This document shows positions 14,171-16,874 of a stretch of DNA of 16,874 bases, piece after piece (position 1 is the first letter of the stretch; each line of letters starts with the position of its first letter). Origin of the DNA: an uncultured bacterium (GTDB lineage Bacteria; Patescibacteriota; Minisyncoccia; CAIUEV01); assembly GCA_903898335.1 (NCBI GenBank), contig CAIUEV010000025.1, forward strand, positions 1 to 16,874, read 5' to 3'. Made by a program: the position numbers and the translations under genes. The notes beneath the pieces are model-generated. The model was not told the DNA's origin. It saw only the letters and a program-made list of their open reading frames with translations, and ran no database searches.

Positions 14171-16021
14171 TTACTTGCCGGTTAATTCTTTTTTGGCTTT
14201 TTCTATTTCAATCAATTGCGCCGGGTTGGAAGTGATTATTTGGTCTTCGGTGTAGGAGGCGATAACTTTAACTGCGGCGTGTTTCAGTCCGGCAAAAAAT
14301 ATTCCCTCACCGACGTTACTTTCCAACAACAAAAATTTCTCCTGTTCGGTCAAATAAAAAGTTTCCGCCACCACGTCCGCCGAAGCGGGCGATTGCTTTA
14401 ATAACATCTGAATTGACGAGTTGGTAACGATCGGTTTCCCATAGCGAGAAGTCACGAAGTCGGTCACGTCTTGAGTAATCGTAGTCAGTCCGGTATAATA
14501 TTTTCTGCAACGCTTGGCGATTTGAAACATAAAGGCACCGGCATCTTCGTGCTGCATCATGACCCAAGCTTCGTCAACTACCAAAATTCTTCGCTTTAGT
14601 TCGGAACGAATCTGGTTCCATATATATTGAAGCACCAAGTACATGGCAACCGGCCTTAAAACTTCTTCCATATCTCGAGTATTGAAGACAACCAGTTGGG
14701 AATTTAGCTTAACATTGGTCGGCTTGTTCAAAAAGCCGGAAAAAGTTCCGTGGGTGTATTTTTCCAAACGAGTAGCCAAATCTTCCGACCCTTCCATATT
14801 ACAAAGAACATCGTATAAATTTCCCATTGTCGGCGATTCGGGAGGTGCATCCTTCCAAACACTGTCCTGAGTGATGTCTTTAATGGCGTAAGTCTCTCGA
14901 ATGGCTTTGTCTAAGATTGAATCTTCTTCGGGGGTTATATTACCCAACATAATGTGCAAAAGACCCAAAATGTTGGCGATGTTGTTTCTCAAAATTTCTC
15001 CCGGGTCTTCGTCGTCGTCGTTGGCTGCAGGCAAGTCGAACGGATTGATGTGATTGGGTGAAGTCAGAGATATTTCAACGAATGTCCCGCCGACCGCATC
15101 ACATAAATGCTTGTACTCATTTTCCGGATCGATAACGATAACACAGATCCCCAACATTAAAGAACGCAAGATCTCCAGTTTGGCAAAATAACTTTTTCCA
15201 CCTCCGGATTTGGCGAAAATAACCATATTGGCATTTTCCATCTTGAAACGATCAAACAGAATCAAGCTATTGTTGTGACGATTGATTCCGTAGAGAATTC
15301 CTTCATTGGAACTGAGGCTGGAAGACACAAAGGGGAAGGTGGTGGAAAGAGGAGAAGAATTTAAGTTCGTGTTGACATCTATCTCGTCGTTCGCCAGGGG
15401 AAGGGTTGAGGCATATCCTTGTTCCATCCTGAAAACCGCCGGCTTCATGTAAACCAATTTGGCTTCCAGAACCGATTCCAATGAGCTGCAAAGATCGTCC
15501 AACTCCTTTTCGTCTTTTCCATAAACGGTAATGTAAAGACCGTATTTAAAAAATCTCTCCAGCCCTTGCTGCAATCTGTCTCTGAGATCTTCGATGTCAT
15601 TAATGGAAGTTTCCAGCATCGGATCTCTGATTTTCCCCGATTCGGATTCCAAGTCCATTCTCGATTGAACTTGAGTGGCCGTCTTTCTTAACGCCCGCAA
15701 AATAATGCTTGTATCAATCGGGTAGATGAACATCGAAATATCGAAAGCTTTGTCCAAATTGATTATCGGCGTGAACCAACCCGTTTGCAGATAGCGAGGG
15801 TAAGCAATAACGAAATAAGTTCGCGCGAAACGATCACCGACTTTTACATACCCGGATTCAACTTTGAGTATCGCCGGTGAAAGAATATCCTTTACGGTTG
15901 CTAACCCGCTGCTATAAACTTTTTCCGCTTGCAATATTTTTTCCGCCTCCTCCTTCTTTTGCTGAAGAGCTTTTTGCCTGCTTTCTGTTTGTTTAGGTAA
16001 AAAAGATTCTAATTTAGGCAT
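14171..16021 (-). CDS. virB4: VirB4-family type IV secretion ATPase
   Basis: This is a hexameric-type ATPase that powers pilus assembly and substrate transport in type IV secretion. The 616-residue protein has an N-terminal VirB4-like domain (about 45-230, with FVIAYPRYLQTGWFTPIINL) and a C-terminal RecA/HerA-like motor. The motor holds Walker A, AKSGGGKS (Lys276, Ser277), and Walker B, ILVVDEAW (Asp483, Glu484). The first Walker A position is Ala rather than Gly. The motif FVEISLTSPNHINPFDLP also matches VirB4/TraC motors. It starts 10 bases before the end of the TraC-like gene is reached (9-base gap at 16022-16030), so both are in one operon. No transmembrane helix is obvious. Substrate (DNA or protein) is not known. 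Confidence 0.92.
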   Translation of the reverse strand: MPKLESFLPKQTESRQKALQQKKEEAEKILQAEKVYSSGLATVKDILSPAILKVESGYVKVGDRFARTYFVIAYPRYLQTGWFTPIINLDKAFDISMFIYPIDTSIILRALRKTATQVQSRMDLESESGKIRDPMLETSINDIEDLRDRLQQGLERFFKYGLYITVYGKDEKELDDLCSSLESVLEAKLVYMKPAVFRMEQGYASTLPLANDEIDVNTNLNSSPLSTTFPFVSSSLSSNEGILYGINRHNNSLILFDRFKMENANMVIFAKSGGGKSYFAKLEILRSLMLGICVIVIDPENEYKHLCDAVGGTFVEISLTSPNHINPFDLPAANDDDEDPGEILRNNIANILGLLHIMLGNITPEEDSILDKAIRETYAIKDITQDSVWKDAPPESPTMGNLYDVLCNMEGSEDLATRLEKYTHGTFSGFLNKPTNVKLNSQLVVFNTRDMEEVLRPVAMYLVLQYIWNQIRSELKRRILVVDEAWVMMQHEDAGAFMFQIAKRCRKYYTGLTTITQDVTDFVTSRYGKPIVTNSSIQMLLKQSPASADVVAETFYLTEQEKFLLLESNVGEGIFFAGLKHAAVKVIASYTEDQIITSNPAQLIEIEKAKKELTGK

Positions 16022-16030
16022 TTTTTATTT

Positions 16031-16732
16031 TTAAAATCCACTTAAGGCCATTTTGTCCATGGGTACAAGCTCCAATTTTTCTATTGGACTCGGGTTGAAG
16101 AACGAATAATAAAGCTCTATCAATTCCTGAGTATTGAGCGGAACCATTCTTACTCCGGCGCCATTTAGGCCGTACTGTACGTGCTCCACTCTCTGCCACA
16201 GTTGATCTTTATAAACTTCAAAATTCGAACTTTTTTCTTTAGACTTGACATCGCCTCCGCCCGCAAAAAGATCTTTGAGCTTATCCATCGGTCCACCCTT
16301 GCTACTCTCGATCGGAGAGAAAGGAACAACGATATAGAAGGTCTTGTTGACGATGTCGACCATACTAACCAAGCCTTTTATAAAACGAATATACTCTTCC
16401 ATTTGCAAATGCAAAAGTTCGTTCGTTTGCTCTTTTGATTTTTGAACCAGATCTTCCAAATAGTGTTTTAAATTTATTCTCCTTGAGCTGATAACGATTT
16501 GAATAGGGAAGTCCAAAGAATTGAGAAAACTTTGGTAGTAGGAGATTATGGCGTCTTGTTCGTCCGTTGATTTTAAATCAAAATTAATACTGGAAGCCAT
16601 AAGCACACCCCTCAATCCACCATTTTTGAGGATAGCGACTCCGTCACGTATTTCTTCTATATCCAGAAACTGCTGAGTTGGGGGCGGTTTGTATGGTCCT
16701 TTGACCAATTTTGGATCATGCAATTTTTCCAT
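16031..16732 (-). CDS. Stand-alone TraC-like N-terminal T4SS domain
   Basis: The 233-residue protein has a segment LDIEEIRDGVAILKNGGLRG (residues 23-42) followed by VLMASSINFDLKSTDEQDAII (about 43-63). It resembles the N-terminal region of TraC/TraE-type VirB4 proteins of conjugative elements in Gram-positive bacteria, where the same domain is joined to the motor. Here it is a separate protein with no Walker motif. A middle charged linker (about 168-185, with FAGGGDVKSKEKSS) divides it. The last helix (LNTQELIELYYSFFNP, about 204-219) is typical of the same family. It is the first gene of the minus-strand secretion operon and is divergent from the partial gene at 16821. It probably partners VirB4 at the inner membrane. 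The identification rests on pattern recognition, without a search. Confidence 0.75.
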   Translation of the reverse strand: MEKLHDPKLVKGPYKPPPTQQFLDIEEIRDGVAILKNGGLRGVLMASSINFDLKSTDEQDAIISYYQSFLNSLDFPIQIVISSRRINLKHYLEDLVQKSKEQTNELLHLQMEEYIRFIKGLVSMVDIVNKTFYIVVPFSPIESSKGGPMDKLKDLFAGGGDVKSKEKSSNFEVYKDQLWQRVEHVQYGLNGAGVRMVPLNTQELIELYYSFFNPSPIEKLELVPMDKMALSGF

Positions 16733-16820
16733 AAACCGTTTATTTTTATTTTATTTTTTTATCTTTTCTTTATTAGTAAAAATACCCTAATATTTTAAAG
16801 TAAGAAAGTAATTTTTGAAA

Positions 16821-16874
16821 ATGGATAAAATAAGACAACAAAAACTAAAAGAATTTATAATCAAAATCGATTCC
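16821..16874 (+). CDS. 5' end of a plus-strand gene (partial)
   Basis: An ATG at 16821 opens 18 codons to the window edge, reading MDKIRQQKLKEFIIKIDS. The frame has no stop. The start lies in an 88-base AT-rich gap divergent from the secretion operon. Upstream, no clear Shine-Dalgarno is seen (TTTTTGAAA before ATG), as with most genes here. The residues look like a charged starting helix and do not allow a family call. Confidence 0.4.
   Translation, partial: MDKIRQQKLKEFIIKIDS

Noticed and set aside
16733..16820. Promoters in the AT-rich divergent gap
   Set aside because: Several weak TAAAAT or TATTTT matches exist, but none pairs with a convincing -35 box, so I do not list one.

Overview
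The window looks like part of a genome from the Candidate Phyla Radiation (Patescibacteria), probably a parcubacterium-like lineage. This is inferred from gene content, not from a marker tree. The indicators are a CPR-style type IV secretion pilin and VirB4 locus, a CPVC membrane protein of a type I associate with CPR genomes, a tRNA-dihydrouridine synthase with a large insertion, many starts without a Shine-Dalgarno sequence, and tight gene packing. The standard bacterial code fits: TGA ends tsaD and the small gene at 8933-9271, and no gene needs TGA read as an amino acid.

Layout. (1) 1-112 is the Asn/Ser/Lys-rich tail of a plus-strand gene, followed by a two-way terminator. (2) 195-488 (minus) is a small exported protein with a strong Shine-Dalgarno and its own promoter. 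It is divergent from a plus-strand operon (630-5051) holding a five-helix CPVC membrane protein, gyrA, and a PilX-like pilin protein. (3) 5057-7633 (minus) holds a YbaB/EbfC nucleoid protein, tsaD (t6A tRNA modification, TTG start) and a membrane-anchored family 2 glycosyltransferase. (4) dus (plus) meets a small Cys-tailed protein (minus, 8933-9271) at a shared two-way terminator. (5) rplI (ribosomal protein L9, plus) overlaps by 20 bases the end of a GT4 glycosyltransferase (minus). (6) 11041-16732 (minus) is a compact type IV secretion operon: a stand-alone TraC-like domain, a VirB4 ATPase, a 35-residue single-helix protein, a PH-domain membrane protein, and a 782-residue protein joining a VirB2-like pilin region to a C-terminal lytic transglycosylase. 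(7) A plus-strand gene starts at 16821 and runs off the edge.

The core-function genes (gyrA, rplI, tsaD, dus, ybaB) are ordinary housekeeping. The accessory interest lies in the secretion operon. VirB4 supplies ATPase power, the pilin region could form or seed a channel or filament, and the transglycosylase would open the cell wall. The GT4 gene follows 16 bases after the last secretion gene and may be co-transcribed. The PilX-like protein suggests a separate type IV pilus. No stretch longer than 300 bases lacks a gene. No tRNA, rRNA, CRISPR array, insertion sequence or replication origin was seen.
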